This document shows, in pieces, positions 1 through 8,882 of a stretch of 64,000 bases of DNA. A model generated the notes under the pieces. That model had not been told where the DNA came from, made no database searches, and saw only the letters and a program-made list of their open reading frames with translations. The translations under genes and the position numbers were made by a program. The stretch lies in contig JAAOZP010000009.1 in assembly GCA_011605725.1 (NCBI GenBank), positions 102,351 to 166,350 of the forward strand, written 5' to 3'. Origin of the DNA: Nitrososphaerota archaeon (lineage in GTDB: Archaea > Thermoproteota > EX4484-205 > JAAOZP01). Position 1 is the stretch's first letter. Every line of letters begins with the position of its first letter.

Positions 1-874
1 TTCAGAACCCTATGAGTATGCTGACCCCGGTTCAGCAGTGCTTGAGCTTGAAGTCAGGAGCTCTAGAGATGAGGAGAATGCTTTGAAGGCTGTGGAGAAA
101 GGCTTTAGAAAAATACTTGTGAAAACATCCGACTGGAAGGTTATTCCTTGGGAAAACCTAGTCGCTAAGCTGAGGGGCAGGGCTATGATTATTGCTGAGG
201 CTTCCAGCGTGGAGGAGGCTAAGCTCGCCCTCAGGGCTCTTGAGCTTGGGGTTGACGGTGTGGCTCTGAACATGCCTGTCCGAGACGCTTCAAGAGCTGT
301 GGAGGAGCTTAAGAGTATTGAAGCCATACTGAGTCTCCGGGAGGCTACTGTAGAGAAGGTTTCTGAGGCTGGTGTCGGGCTCAGAGCATGCATAGATGCC
401 TGCGACACCATGAATCCTGGGGAAGGCATGCTGATAGGAGCGTTTTCTTCAATACTTGTGCTTGTGGAAGCGGAGGTTGCTGAATCCGGGTTTACGAAGC
501 CGAGGCCCTTCAGGGTTAACGCAGGAGCAGTATCCCAATATGTTCTGTCAACTAAGGGTCTTTCACCCTACATCAGCGATCTTAAGTCTGGGGATATTGT
601 ACTGGCTGTTTCACGAACAGGTGAGGCTAGGCCTCTCACAATATGCAGGATGAAGGTTGAGAGGAGGCCTCTCAGGATGATTGAGGTCTGTTTAAACGGT
701 TCAACCGGGAAAGTGTTTCTGCAGGATGCTGAAACTATAAGGGTGGTGGCTCCAGAGGGCTCAACGAGCGTTAGAGACCTTAAACCCGGCGACAGGATTC
801 TTGCCTATGCTCAGGCAAGGGTTGGAAGACACTTCGGAACCCCTGTGGAAGGAGAGCTGATGCTCGAGTTTTGA
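1..874 (+). CDS. aroB': 3-dehydroquinate synthase II, 5'-truncated by window
   Basis: The archaeal alternative 3-dehydroquinate synthase makes DHQ from an amino-deoxy keto acid and aspartate semialdehyde, the entry to aromatic synthesis in archaea without DAHP synthase. The frame is open from base 2, so the gene continues off the left edge; about 290 codons are visible against a usual 330-370. The family's C-terminal part is clear, with a RVNAGAVSQYV segment and the typical ending around GDRILAYAQARVGRHFG. Its TGA overlaps the TTG start of aroD (TTGA), so the genes are probably translationally coupled. An in-frame internal ATG at 38 is not the real start. Confidence 0.9.
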   Translation, partial: SEPYEYADPGSAVLELEVRSSRDEENALKAVEKGFRKILVKTSDWKVIPWENLVAKLRGRAMIIAEASSVEEAKLALRALELGVDGVALNMPVRDASRAVEELKSIEAILSLREATVEKVSEAGVGLRACIDACDTMNPGEGMLIGAFSSILVLVEAEVAESGFTKPRPFRVNAGAVSQYVLSTKGLSPYISDLKSGDIVLAVSRTGEARPLTICRMKVERRPLRMIEVCLNGSTGKVFLQDAETIRVVAPEGSTSVRDLKPGDRILAYAQARVGRHFGTPVEGELMLEF

Positions 875-1551
875 GGCCTAGAATATGTGTTTCAGTGAAG
901 GCAGATAATGCTTCAAGGGTTTCGAGAGCCATCATGGTTGCCGAGAGGCTTGGCGCCAGCCTTGTTGAGCTCAGGCTTGACCATGCCGGTGAGAAGCAGT
1001 ATGAGGCTGTTTTGAAAACAGTAGAGTCGTCGCATGTCGGCTGCGTAGCCACGATAAGACCCAGCTGGGATGGCGGTGCTTATCATGGTGATGAAAGCAG
1101 GAGGTTAAGGCTTTTCGAAAAAGCTTTGGAAGCCCCCTTCAAATATGTGGATGTTGAGCAGAAATCCAAGATTGCCAGTATTGTTTCGAGACTCGCCTCA
1201 GAAAGGAGTATTGGCCTGATTCTTTCACGCCACGAGTGGGCCGGGACTCCGGGTGTGAAGACCCTTAGCAAAATTCTTTCAGAGATGAGGAAGAAGGATG
1301 CAGATATGTATAAGATTGTCACGAGGGTTAGGAGCCCATTGGACGAGGCGAACATACTGTTCTTCATCAGCAGTATCCGGGGAAGCAGGGTTGTTTGCTT
1401 CGGAATGGGGGAGGAAGGCTTAGTCACGAGAATACTTGCACCCTTGCTCGGAGGCTTCATGACTTATGCTTCCTACGGGGAGCCTCTTGCACCCGGTCAG
1501 CTGAACCTGAGGAGAATGGTCTCAATATACAGGAGAATGGGCGTATGGTAG
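871..1551 (+). CDS. aroD: 3-dehydroquinate dehydratase, type I
   Basis: Converts 3-dehydroquinate to 3-dehydroshikimate through a Schiff base. The 226-residue length fits type I enzymes. The catalytic His is seen in SRHEWAGTPG (H121) and the Schiff-base Lys in MYKIVTRV (K148). The TTG start at 871 overlaps the preceding stop by 4 bp and gives the expected short N-terminus (MRPRICVSVKA). It is the second gene of the aromatic operon and overlaps aroE by 7 bp. Confidence 0.93.
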   Translation: MRPRICVSVKADNASRVSRAIMVAERLGASLVELRLDHAGEKQYEAVLKTVESSHVGCVATIRPSWDGGAYHGDESRRLRLFEKALEAPFKYVDVEQKSKIASIVSRLASERSIGLILSRHEWAGTPGVKTLSKILSEMRKKDADMYKIVTRVRSPLDEANILFFISSIRGSRVVCFGMGEEGLVTRILAPLLGGFMTYASYGEPLAPGQLNLRRMVSIYRRMGVW

Positions 1552-2402
1552 GGTGGCTTCCAACCTCGGAGTCAAGACTCCTCTTCGTGATAGGAGACCC
1601 GGTTTCACATTCAGTGAGCCCGGCGATGCATAACAGGGCTATAAGAAGACTTGGCATAGACGCTGTCTACCTTGCTCTAAGAGTAACCGGCGAAATGCTC
1701 GGGTTCTTCGTCTCCCTTTGCAGGCTTAACAGGGTGCTGGGTTTCAACGTAACCATACCGCATAAGATTGCTGTAGCAAGCCTCGTCGACAGGCTGGACG
1801 ACTCTGCAGAGCTAACCGGCTGCGTCAACACGGTTAGGGTAAGAGAAGGGTTTCTCGAGGGTTTTAACACGGATGTGGCTGGGGTTGAGAAATCCTTGAG
1901 AAACGCTGGCTTCAAGGGTGGTGGTGTTGCGGCAGTCGTAGGCGCCGGCGGGGGTGCTAGGGCCGCTGTCTTAGCGTTGCTTTCAATGGGGTGCAGGGTG
2001 GTTGTGTTGAACAGGAGTCGTGCGAGGGCGCTTGAGCTGGAGAAACACTTCTCCGGAAAAGGCTTTAAGGTTGAGACGCTTGGTTTAGAGAATGCTCAAC
2101 GAGTGTTTAAGGAGGCTGACCTTATCGTTAACGCGACGCCAGTAGGCATGGGGAACAGTGTTGAAACGCCTTTCCCCGTAGAGTTCCTCAGAAGGGGTCA
2201 GACTCTTCTAGACATGGTTTATACCCCGCATCCTACAAGGCTCGTCAAGGAGGCTTCTGAAAAAGGGTTGAACGCTGTGCCCGGTGTCGAAATGCTTATT
2301 CACCAGGCTGCTGAAAGCTTCGAAATATGGTTTGGAATGAAGCCGCCCATGGAGGAGATGAGGGATGAAGCCTTAAGGAGGCTCAGGATTGAGCAGGGCT
2401 AG
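1545..2402 (+). CDS. aroE: shikimate dehydrogenase
   Basis: NADP-dependent reduction of 3-dehydroshikimate to shikimate. The N-terminal substrate domain shows VIGDPVSHSVSPAMHN and the NVTIPHK motif with its catalytic Lys; the Rossmann domain has the glycine-rich GAGGGARA loop and an NATPVGM motif. I chose the ATG at 1545, inside the end of aroD, because it gives 285 residues, the family's normal size. The longer open frame starting at 1395 would add 50 residues translated from aroD in another frame and is not credible. Confidence 0.93.
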   Translation: MVGWLPTSESRLLFVIGDPVSHSVSPAMHNRAIRRLGIDAVYLALRVTGEMLGFFVSLCRLNRVLGFNVTIPHKIAVASLVDRLDDSAELTGCVNTVRVREGFLEGFNTDVAGVEKSLRNAGFKGGGVAAVVGAGGGARAAVLALLSMGCRVVVLNRSRARALELEKHFSGKGFKVETLGLENAQRVFKEADLIVNATPVGMGNSVETPFPVEFLRRGQTLLDMVYTPHPTRLVKEASEKGLNAVPGVEMLIHQAAESFEIWFGMKPPMEEMRDEALRRLRIEQG

Positions 2403-3237
2403 GGTTCACGGTGCAGTAAGCATTGTCAACGCGATGGCGAATGGTCTTGGCGCAGCCCTAGGGGTTGGGCTTAGGGTTGAAGCAAGCTGCCGGCTGGTTG
2501 AGAAACCCGTGTTCAGAATACGCTCGGGAGGGAGGCTTCTCAAATCGGGCAGCCTGCCTGAGAAGGTTTGCAGACTAATACTCAGGGACTACGGTTTGCA
2601 GAAGGGCTGTGAGGTAAACGTTTACTCTGAAATACCTGCAAGGAAAGGGTTGAAGTCGAGCAGCGCCGTTTCCTCAGCAGTTGCCCTCGCATGCCTTAAA
2701 GAGGTTACTGGAGAAGCTGAACTCATGGAAGCAGTCAAGTACTCTGTTGAGGCAAGTATTCAGACAGGAGTGTCGGCGACGGGGGCTTTCGACGATGCTT
2801 CAGCATGCCTCCTAGGCGGGATGGTGGTGACGAATAATTTCGAGAGGAAGCTTATTGCGAGGAGAATTGTCGACAATAGTCTTAGGGTCATCATACTGAT
2901 ACCTCCAGGCGGAATGCTCAGCGGGAGGGTTGACACTAGTCTGTTCAAGCCTGTTGAACCCTTAATGAGGCTTGCCCACAGGCTGGCTTTAAACGGTGAG
3001 GAGTGGCTGGCGATGACTTTAAACGGGCTTGCTGTTTCAACAGCCCTCAGCCTAGATGCGAAGCCAGCCTTAGAAGCGTTGAAGAACGGTGCTATTGCCG
3101 CGGGTGTTTCCGGAAAAGGGCCTGCTGTGGCTGCCGTAGTAAGGCCTCAGGATGTTGAAGAAGTTGGTAAAGCCCTCTCAAGGTTCGGCAGGATTGTTGA
3201 AACAGGTGTGTGCAACGAGAATGCAAGCGTCGAGTAA
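2389..3237 (+). CDS. aroK: shikimate kinase, archaeal GHMP type
   Basis: Phosphorylates shikimate. Archaea use a GHMP-superfamily kinase unrelated to bacterial AroK; the ATP-loop signature is visible as ARKGLKSSSAVSSA (residues 84-97), and the N-terminus has the typical GAVSIVNAMANG stretch. A TTG start at 2389 overlaps aroE by 14 bp and gives 282 residues, normal for the family. A later GVSGKGPAVAAVV segment matches the C-terminal GHMP motif. Confidence 0.92.
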   Translation: MSRARVHGAVSIVNAMANGLGAALGVGLRVEASCRLVEKPVFRIRSGGRLLKSGSLPEKVCRLILRDYGLQKGCEVNVYSEIPARKGLKSSSAVSSAVALACLKEVTGEAELMEAVKYSVEASIQTGVSATGAFDDASACLLGGMVVTNNFERKLIARRIVDNSLRVIILIPPGGMLSGRVDTSLFKPVEPLMRLAHRLALNGEEWLAMTLNGLAVSTALSLDAKPALEALKNGAIAAGVSGKGPAVAAVVRPQDVEEVGKALSRFGRIVETGVCNENASVE

Positions 3238-4504
3238 CGTGTTAAAAGTTAAGGGTGGGCTGACTGGAAGCATCAGCTATATGGCTCCACCGTCGAAATC
3301 CTATTCTCACAGGAGCCTCCTGATATCAGCCGTCTCCAAAGGAGTTTCAAGAATAACCGGGGTCTCAAAATGTGACGATGTGGAAGCAACTCTGAGAGCA
3401 CTAAGCCTAATGGGCATACCTGTCTCAACACGCGGCGGGGAAATGCTTGTTGAAGGCGGGGAGCTCCAGAGTCCGGCGGGGGAAGTCTACTGCGGCGGCT
3501 CAGCCTCAACACTCAGAATGCTCGCGCCGGTTTTAGCAGCTAAATCCTCTTACGCTGTTTACACTGGTGACGAGAGCCTTAGGAGAAGGCCTGTCAGAAT
3601 GCTTGAGGAAGCATTCACCATGCTAGGTGTTGAAGCGAGCTCGGTGAACGGGAAGCCTCCTTTAAAAGTTAGGAGCAGCGGCTTCAAGAGTAACACTGTT
3701 CTCTTAGATGCTTCAGAATCCAGCCAGCATGTTTCAGGCTTCCTGATCGCCGGAGCCAGGCTTGAAAACGGGTTCCGCATTGTTTTGAAAAACAAGGTGC
3801 TCGTCTCAAAGCCTTACGTGGACCTTACTCTGAGAATGCTTCGTATGCACGGGGTTGAAACACGCGTATGCGAAGATTCTATAACGGTTGAACCCGGATC
3901 GCTTAAGCCTTTTAACCATACTGTTCCAGGCGACTATTCTCTTTCAGCAATACCATTAGTCATGGCGGCGGTTTCAGGCATTACTGTTAAGATTCATGGG
4001 CTGGTGGATGAGCCTCAGCCAGATAGAGAGGTTGTTGAAATACTCAGGCGCATGGGGCTTAAAATATGCTGGTCGGGCAATACGCTTATAGCTGAGAACA
4101 CTGGCCTCCTAAAAGCATGCGTAATAGACTGCTCGGGAAACCCGGATCTTGTTCCGGCTCTAGCGCTTGCCGCGACAGCGGCGGAGGGTGAGACGGTTCT
4201 GAGTAACGTTGGCAGGCTTGAGGCGAAGGAGTCGGCGAGGGCGACACTGATCACTAGGGCTCTTTCAAAAATGGGTGTGAAAATTTTTTTCAACGGCAAC
4301 AATATTCTGGTTAAGGGACCCTGCAGGTTGAGGGGTGCAACTGTTGACGCTGGCAGCGACCACAGGATAGAAATGATGCTCATAATGGCTGGGGCTGCGG
4401 CTGAGGGTGAGACAACCATACTCAACGCGGGCTCAGTCTCAAAGTCTAACCCTGGTTTTTACAGCTGGGTCTTAGAGACGGGAGTTGACCTTAAATGGGT
4501 TTAA
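3221..4504 (+). CDS. aroA: 3-phosphoshikimate 1-carboxyvinyltransferase (EPSP synthase)
   Basis: Joins shikimate-3-phosphate with PEP. Motifs include APPSKSYSHRSLL (substrate-binding Lys and Ser), the GGSASTLRML stretch and, near the C-terminus, DAGSDHRIEMMLIMAG. The ATG at 3221 gives 427 residues, the standard length, overlapping aroK by 17 bp; a GTG at 3239 is the only close alternative. The earlier in-frame TTG at 3152 lies deep in aroK and would add an unrelated N-terminus. Confidence 0.93.
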   Translation: MQASSNVLKVKGGLTGSISYMAPPSKSYSHRSLLISAVSKGVSRITGVSKCDDVEATLRALSLMGIPVSTRGGEMLVEGGELQSPAGEVYCGGSASTLRMLAPVLAAKSSYAVYTGDESLRRRPVRMLEEAFTMLGVEASSVNGKPPLKVRSSGFKSNTVLLDASESSQHVSGFLIAGARLENGFRIVLKNKVLVSKPYVDLTLRMLRMHGVETRVCEDSITVEPGSLKPFNHTVPGDYSLSAIPLVMAAVSGITVKIHGLVDEPQPDREVVEILRRMGLKICWSGNTLIAENTGLLKACVIDCSGNPDLVPALALAATAAEGETVLSNVGRLEAKESARATLITRALSKMGVKIFFNGNNILVKGPCRLRGATVDAGSDHRIEMMLIMAGAAAEGETTILNAGSVSKSNPGFYSWVLETGVDLKWV

Positions 4505-5589
4505 ACACTCTAGGCCGGCTGGTCGTGTTCAGCTTCTTCGGGGAAAGCCATGGGCAGCTCGTAGGCTCGCTTATACAGGGTTTTCCAGCTGGCTTAAGGG
4601 TTGACGAGGACAGGATTAGACTCAACCTTTCCCGCAGAAGAGCCGGATACGGCTCAACAACGAGGATTGAGGAGGATTCTTTTGAAATCCTCAGCGGAGT
4701 TTTCAAAGGCTTCACTACCGGGGCTCCACTGCTCATAGTTGTTTGGAACACTGAGGCTGACCAGGGTTTCTACGAGAGGGTCAAGACCACTCCCAGGCCG
4801 AGTCACGTCGACTATCCTTACAGGGTGAGGTATGGAGGCTTCAACGACTATAGGGGAGGAGGCTTCTCCTCCGGAAGGTTTACTGCAGGCTGGGTTGCAG
4901 CAGGCTCGCTCGCAGCCCAGCTTCTAGAGAGAAAAGGAGTTAAAATATATGCGCACGTAACCAGGATAGGTGGGGCCAGCTATAGGGGTGAGCCGAGCGA
5001 GGAGGATTTGAAAAAGGTTTACGAGTCCCCAGTAAGGTGCGTAGACCCTGATGCTTCAAGGATGATGATGAGGGAGATAGACGAGGCTTTACGTGAAAGA
5101 GATAGTGTAGGAGGAGTTGTGGAATGCAGGATATACGGTGTGCCACCGGGAATTGGAGACCCGCTTTTTGAAGGGCTCGACGTGGAGCTTGCGAGAGCAG
5201 TGATGTCCATCCCTGGTGTTAAGGGAGTGGAGTTCGGCAGGGGTTTTGAAGCCTCCTGCATGAGGGGAAGCGTGTTCAACGATGAGCTTACCGTCAGGGA
5301 TGGGAGGATTGAGGTTGCGGGTGTCAGCGACGGCGGTGTTGTCGGCGGTGTTTCAACGGGAAGCATGATAGTTTTCAGAGCAGCTTTTAAGCCTACCCCA
5401 TCCATAACGAGGGTTCAGCGCACGGTTAACCTTGAGGAGATGAGGAGTGTCAACCTGGATCTCTCGGGAGGAAGGTTCGACGTCTGCATCGCTCCCAGGG
5501 CTGTTCCAGTGGTTGAAGCAGTCTCCGCAATGGTTCTCATAGACCATTACGCTAGAGCCGGCCTAATCGGAAGGGTGGTTAAGGATTGA
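4495..5589 (+). CDS. aroC: chorismate synthase
   Basis: Removes phosphate from EPSP to make chorismate, using reduced flavin. The signatures GESHGQLVGSLIQGFPAG near the N-terminus, SRRRAGYGSTTR, and HVDYPYRVRYGGFNDYRGGG are all intact, as is the C-terminal RFDVCIAPRAVPVVEA. It is 364 residues, normal for the family. The start overlaps aroA by 10 bp and the stop overlaps the pheA start, continuing the coupled arrangement. Confidence 0.95.
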   Translation: MGLNTLGRLVVFSFFGESHGQLVGSLIQGFPAGLRVDEDRIRLNLSRRRAGYGSTTRIEEDSFEILSGVFKGFTTGAPLLIVVWNTEADQGFYERVKTTPRPSHVDYPYRVRYGGFNDYRGGGFSSGRFTAGWVAAGSLAAQLLERKGVKIYAHVTRIGGASYRGEPSEEDLKKVYESPVRCVDPDASRMMMREIDEALRERDSVGGVVECRIYGVPPGIGDPLFEGLDVELARAVMSIPGVKGVEFGRGFEASCMRGSVFNDELTVRDGRIEVAGVSDGGVVGGVSTGSMIVFRAAFKPTPSITRVQRTVNLEEMRSVNLDLSGGRFDVCIAPRAVPVVEAVSAMVLIDHYARAGLIGRVVKD

Positions 5590-6662
5590 GCATTGAGGAG
5601 CTGAGAAGAATGATGGATAAGGTTGACGAGAAAATTGTCGACGCTATTGCTGAAAGAATAAGGGTTGCGAGAATGATAGGTGTAGAGAAGAAGAGACGGG
5701 GGCTTCGCGTGGTTGACGAGAAGAGGGAGAAAGAGGTTTACAAGCATGTTCTCGAAAAAGCCTCTGCGAAACGTTTAGACCCAAAGCTGGTTGAAAAGGT
5801 TTTCAGCATTCTCATAGACTACAGCAGGAGGATCCAGGGATTTTTTAAAGTCGCCTACCTGGGGCCGGGAGGCTCGTTCACGATGGAGGCTGCTGAGAAA
5901 TATTTCTCAGGGAAGCCTTACGCTCTCCAGCCCTACCCTACGATTAGAAGCGTGTTTAAAAGCGTTGAGGAGGATGAGGCAGACTACGGGGTTGTGCCTG
6001 TTGAAAACAGCCTGGAGGGCCCTGTTTCCGAGACTCTTGACTGCCTAGCCTCCTCCAGCCTCAGCATCGTTGGCGAGGAGGTTTTGAAAATAGCGTTCCA
6101 CCTTTCATCAAAGGAGAGGAGGCTTGAAGACGTTAAGATTGTTTTCTCCAATCCTCACGCGCTCGCACAGGTCAGGATGTTTCTAGACAGGGTTATGCCC
6201 GACGCAAGGATAAGGGAGGTTTCAAGCACTTCTAAAGCTGCCTTGATGGCTGCTAAAACCAGGGGTGGGGCTGCAGTGTGTTCCGAGGCTGCTGCAAGAG
6301 AATACGGCTTAAGAATCTTAGCTAGAAATATTCAAGACGAGCGGGAGAACTATACTCGCTTCCTAGTCCTCTCCAGAGAAGCCTCTGAAAGGTTTAAGGG
6401 TGCTGCGAGAACAATGCTGATAATGATTCTTGAGCATAAGCCCGGTTCACTCTACAGGGCTCTCGGAGTGTTCGCGAAGCATGGTTTAAACCTGACTAGA
6501 ATAGAGTCTAGGCCTGTCAGGGGAAAACCATGGGAATACATGTTTCTAGTAGAGTTTGAAGGCGCTTCTTGGGACCCTGGTGTGCGCAGGGCGCTGGAGA
6601 AGCTTAAGCGTAAGGCTGTGGAGACCAGGCTACTCGGCTCCTACAGGCCTGCTGGACACTAG
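5586..6662 (+). CDS. pheA: bifunctional chorismate mutase / prephenate dehydratase (P-protein)
   Basis: Takes chorismate to phenylpyruvate. Three domains can be read in order: an AroQ-type helical chorismate mutase (about residues 1-85), a prephenate dehydratase domain starting at VAYLGPGGSF (about 92-270), and a C-terminal ACT domain (LEHKPGSLYRALGVFAKHG, then the ESRP motif) that normally gives feedback inhibition by phenylalanine. The TTG start at 5586 overlaps the aroC stop (TTGA). No tyrA or trp gene follows in the window; the operon seems to end here. Confidence 0.93.
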   Translation: MSIEELRRMMDKVDEKIVDAIAERIRVARMIGVEKKRRGLRVVDEKREKEVYKHVLEKASAKRLDPKLVEKVFSILIDYSRRIQGFFKVAYLGPGGSFTMEAAEKYFSGKPYALQPYPTIRSVFKSVEEDEADYGVVPVENSLEGPVSETLDCLASSSLSIVGEEVLKIAFHLSSKERRLEDVKIVFSNPHALAQVRMFLDRVMPDARIREVSSTSKAALMAAKTRGGAAVCSEAAAREYGLRILARNIQDERENYTRFLVLSREASERFKGAARTMLIMILEHKPGSLYRALGVFAKHGLNLTRIESRPVRGKPWEYMFLVEFEGASWDPGVRRALEKLKRKAVETRLLGSYRPAGH

Positions 6663-6730
6663 GCTTCACAGGGTTTAGAAGACTGTCAACACGTCTTTTC
6701 CAAACCGTCTGAAGACTTTAGACACGATGT

Positions 6731-6738
6731 TTTTATAT
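6731..6738 (+). promoter_or_regulatory. TATA box that may set an internal GTG start
   Basis: The stretch ttttatat is a good archaeal TATA element. It lies only about 5-12 bp before the ATG at 6743, too close for a transcript covering that codon, but about 26 bp before an in-frame GTG at 6761. Leaderless initiation at 6761 is therefore more likely than translation from 6743. Confidence 0.5.
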
Positions 6739-6742
6739 TCCT

Positions 6743-7525
6743 ATGGCTGGTTTAAAGCTCGTGGCGGAGGACGGCCTTGAGAAGGTTATACTGGCCCTCT
6801 CATACGGTAAGAGGAGAGCCCTGCTGATGAAGCTAGGGGAATCCGGTCCGATGAGCATTAAGGATCTTAAAAGGGAGCTGGGCCTGAGCACGGGCAGCCT
6901 CTACCATAATCTTCTCGCCCTCGGAGAGCTCGTTGAGCAGACCAGCGATAAGAAGTATGTTTTAAGCGAGCAGGGCATGAGAGTCTACTCGGCTTTGAAA
7001 TCAGGATTATTACCGCCTCCAACATCCGGGGAGCTTCCAAGGGTTTTTGAAACACTCGTGCCAGTATGGTTCTTCACAGGAATGCCGAGCAGAATGATGA
7101 CGCCGATGGCTACGTTAATAGTGCTCAGCCTCTCAGCGTCAAGCCTCTACACTAAGATGGGCATCGCCCTCCTGATCCCGGTTGCCAACGTAAGCTTCTC
7201 GTCAACACTGGGCAGCGTCGCCCTAAGCCTATTATTAGCCTACCTTATCCCGAGAACGGTTTTCCAGAAGAGGACTGTTGAAACAGGCTTCCTGACAGCC
7301 CTACCGTTCTGCTTTCTTCCTCAACTTTTTTTCAGCCTGATCCTGGTGGTTTCAAACCCGCCCAGCATAGTAACAGGGCTTATTCAAATAGTCTCCGGAG
7401 GCTTAAGCGCCCTCCTGCTTTCAGCAGCAATAGTATGCTGGTTTAAGGCAAGCCCCCAGGCAGCGATGCTCTCCTCATTCCTAATGCTGTATTTAGGAGC
7501 AGCTATTCAACAATTCATGGCTTAG
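6743..7525 (+). CDS. winged-helix DNA-binding membrane protein
   Basis: 260 residues. The first 90 look like an ArsR/MarR-style winged helix (GKRRALLMKLGESGPMSIKD, then ELGLSTGSLYHNL as the recognition-helix region). The rest is hydrophobic, with about four to five membrane segments between residues 115 and 260. Such membrane-anchored transcription regulators are common in archaea; the ligand and targets are unknown. The real start may be GTG 6761 rather than ATG 6743 because of TATA spacing. It stands alone after the aromatic operon and before a convergent gene. Confidence 0.75.
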   Translation: MAGLKLVAEDGLEKVILALSYGKRRALLMKLGESGPMSIKDLKRELGLSTGSLYHNLLALGELVEQTSDKKYVLSEQGMRVYSALKSGLLPPPTSGELPRVFETLVPVWFFTGMPSRMMTPMATLIVLSLSASSLYTKMGIALLIPVANVSFSSTLGSVALSLLLAYLIPRTVFQKRTVETGFLTALPFCFLPQLFFSLILVVSNPPSIVTGLIQIVSGGLSALLLSAAIVCWFKASPQAAMLSSFLMLYLGAAIQQFMA

Positions 7526-7642
7526 CCTACATTTGTAAAGGAATATCTAAAAACCTTTGGAGCATGTTAATCCGCGCCAGTTAAGCGTGTCGCCATACTT
7601 CTTAACGCTGCTCGACAAAAGCATGTGAAGCAGCTTACACGC

Positions 7643-8461
7643 CTACTCCTTAAGCTTCTTAACATACTCGTGAAGAGGCTCCAGAATAACTATTCCCTCC
7701 AGAGGCTTAATCTCATACACGTAAGGCGTTAAATCAACCCTAGTCCACCTTAGCTTCCTAACCATGAGAGTCCTCAAATTCCTGTTTTCAACACTGGTTA
7801 TCGACAGCTTAATGATTCCTGAGGAGAGGAACTCTTCCACTCCAAACCTGCTTAGAAGCCCACTGCCAGTAGGAACCTCGCTGGTTATGATAGTGGTGCA
7901 TCCGAGAAACTTTTCCACGGCAGTGACGAAACCCCTTATGAAGTCCCTCGTCCAGGAAACGTCGACAACCTCTCCGACGAGCGGTGCAACAGGATCTATG
8001 ACGAGCCTCTTAGCCCCTATTTCTGAAACATGCCTCTTAAGCTCCTTAACGATCTCCCTCACAACCTCAGCCATAAACTTCTCCCTCGTAACCTCGGCGA
8101 AGAAGGGCCTAGCATCCAGTATTCTAAGCATGTTTCTCCTCATCGGCGTCTCAAGATCCCAGCCGAGCGTCAAAGCTCCCTCAACAGTGCCCTCAACAGT
8201 CTCGTCGAAAGGAACGTAGACACACGGCTCACCTATTTCAATACCCTTCAGAATGAACCTGAGGCTGAAAATAGTTTTACCCGTGCCGGTTTCACCGGCA
8301 ACCAGGTACGTCTTACCCCTCAACAGGCCCCCGTCAATAATCTTGTCTAAACCAGTTATGCCGGTCGGGGTTCTCAAAGAGTATTCTTGAGCATGCTCCT
8401 CTTCAGCCTCCTCGACCGGCGGCGGAGGCAGATTCTCATCCTCCTTCCTTCTTATGAGCAT
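7643..8461 (-). CDS. KaiC-like RecA-superfamily ATPase
   Basis: 272 residues with one RecA/KaiC domain: TGITGLDKIIDGGL lead-in, Walker A GETGTGKT (residues 56-63), an acidic VPFDETVE stretch and Walker B RLVIDP (D156). The N-terminal 25 residues are charged and proline-rich. Archaeal single-domain KaiC-like proteins are widespread; a few are tied to signalling or motility, but nothing nearby gives a role here. A tttaaa element at about 8484-8489 is 25 bp upstream of the ATG, so the mRNA is probably leaderless. Confidence 0.8.
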   Translation of the reverse strand: MLIRRKEDENLPPPPVEEAEEEHAQEYSLRTPTGITGLDKIIDGGLLRGKTYLVAGETGTGKTIFSLRFILKGIEIGEPCVYVPFDETVEGTVEGALTLGWDLETPMRRNMLRILDARPFFAEVTREKFMAEVVREIVKELKRHVSEIGAKRLVIDPVAPLVGEVVDVSWTRDFIRGFVTAVEKFLGCTTIITSEVPTGSGLLSRFGVEEFLSSGIIKLSITSVENRNLRTLMVRKLRWTRVDLTPYVYEIKPLEGIVILEPLHEYVKKLKE

Positions 8462-8489
8462 GCTTCAGCCTAATAGGAGAACGTTTAAA

Positions 8490-8850
8490 TGTCTTTTTCA
8501 ACCTCCGTTACCCGGTGTAAACATGCTATTTCTCCAAAGACTCGGTGAAGCGAAACTTTCTCTGGACTTTAAAGGCCTTTCTTGAGTTGCTGAAAGCGAT
8601 ACTCAAAAATATTTCTGGAAACATTCGCGGGCTGCTGAGAAACGTTTTCCTAGAACGCGTGGAGCTCCGTTTAGAAACCTGTTAAGCAGGAAGCTGAAAG
8701 CATAGCTAGAGAAACATGGCTTATCTAACGGATACTGGGTTAACAAAAATCTACGGCTCGCTTGAGTGTGCGTTAAGCAGGTTGATAGGGATCACGCGCC
8801 CTTAGCGACCCTCAGCACCATCCTTATCTTTTCAATCATAAAACATCTAC
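8490..8850. other. intergenic stretch without a convincing gene
   Basis: About 400 bp lie between the divergent promoters of the KaiC-like gene and the coiled-coil gene. A 20-codon plus-strand frame from ATG 8523 is closed by TGA, and a second short frame follows in another phase, which could be the debris of one old gene. I recognise no protein family and no RNA gene. Confidence 0.35.
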
Positions 8851-8882
8851 GCTTAAATAGCTAAGCGAGCATTATCGGGCAG

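Noticed and set aside
1395..1544. Longer N-terminus for aroE
   Set aside because: The added residues are aroD read in another frame; the ATG at 1545 gives the family length.
8523..8690. Possible small genes between the KaiC-like and coiled-coil genes
   Set aside because: Frames are short, interrupted and match nothing recognisable; reported only as an intergenic note.
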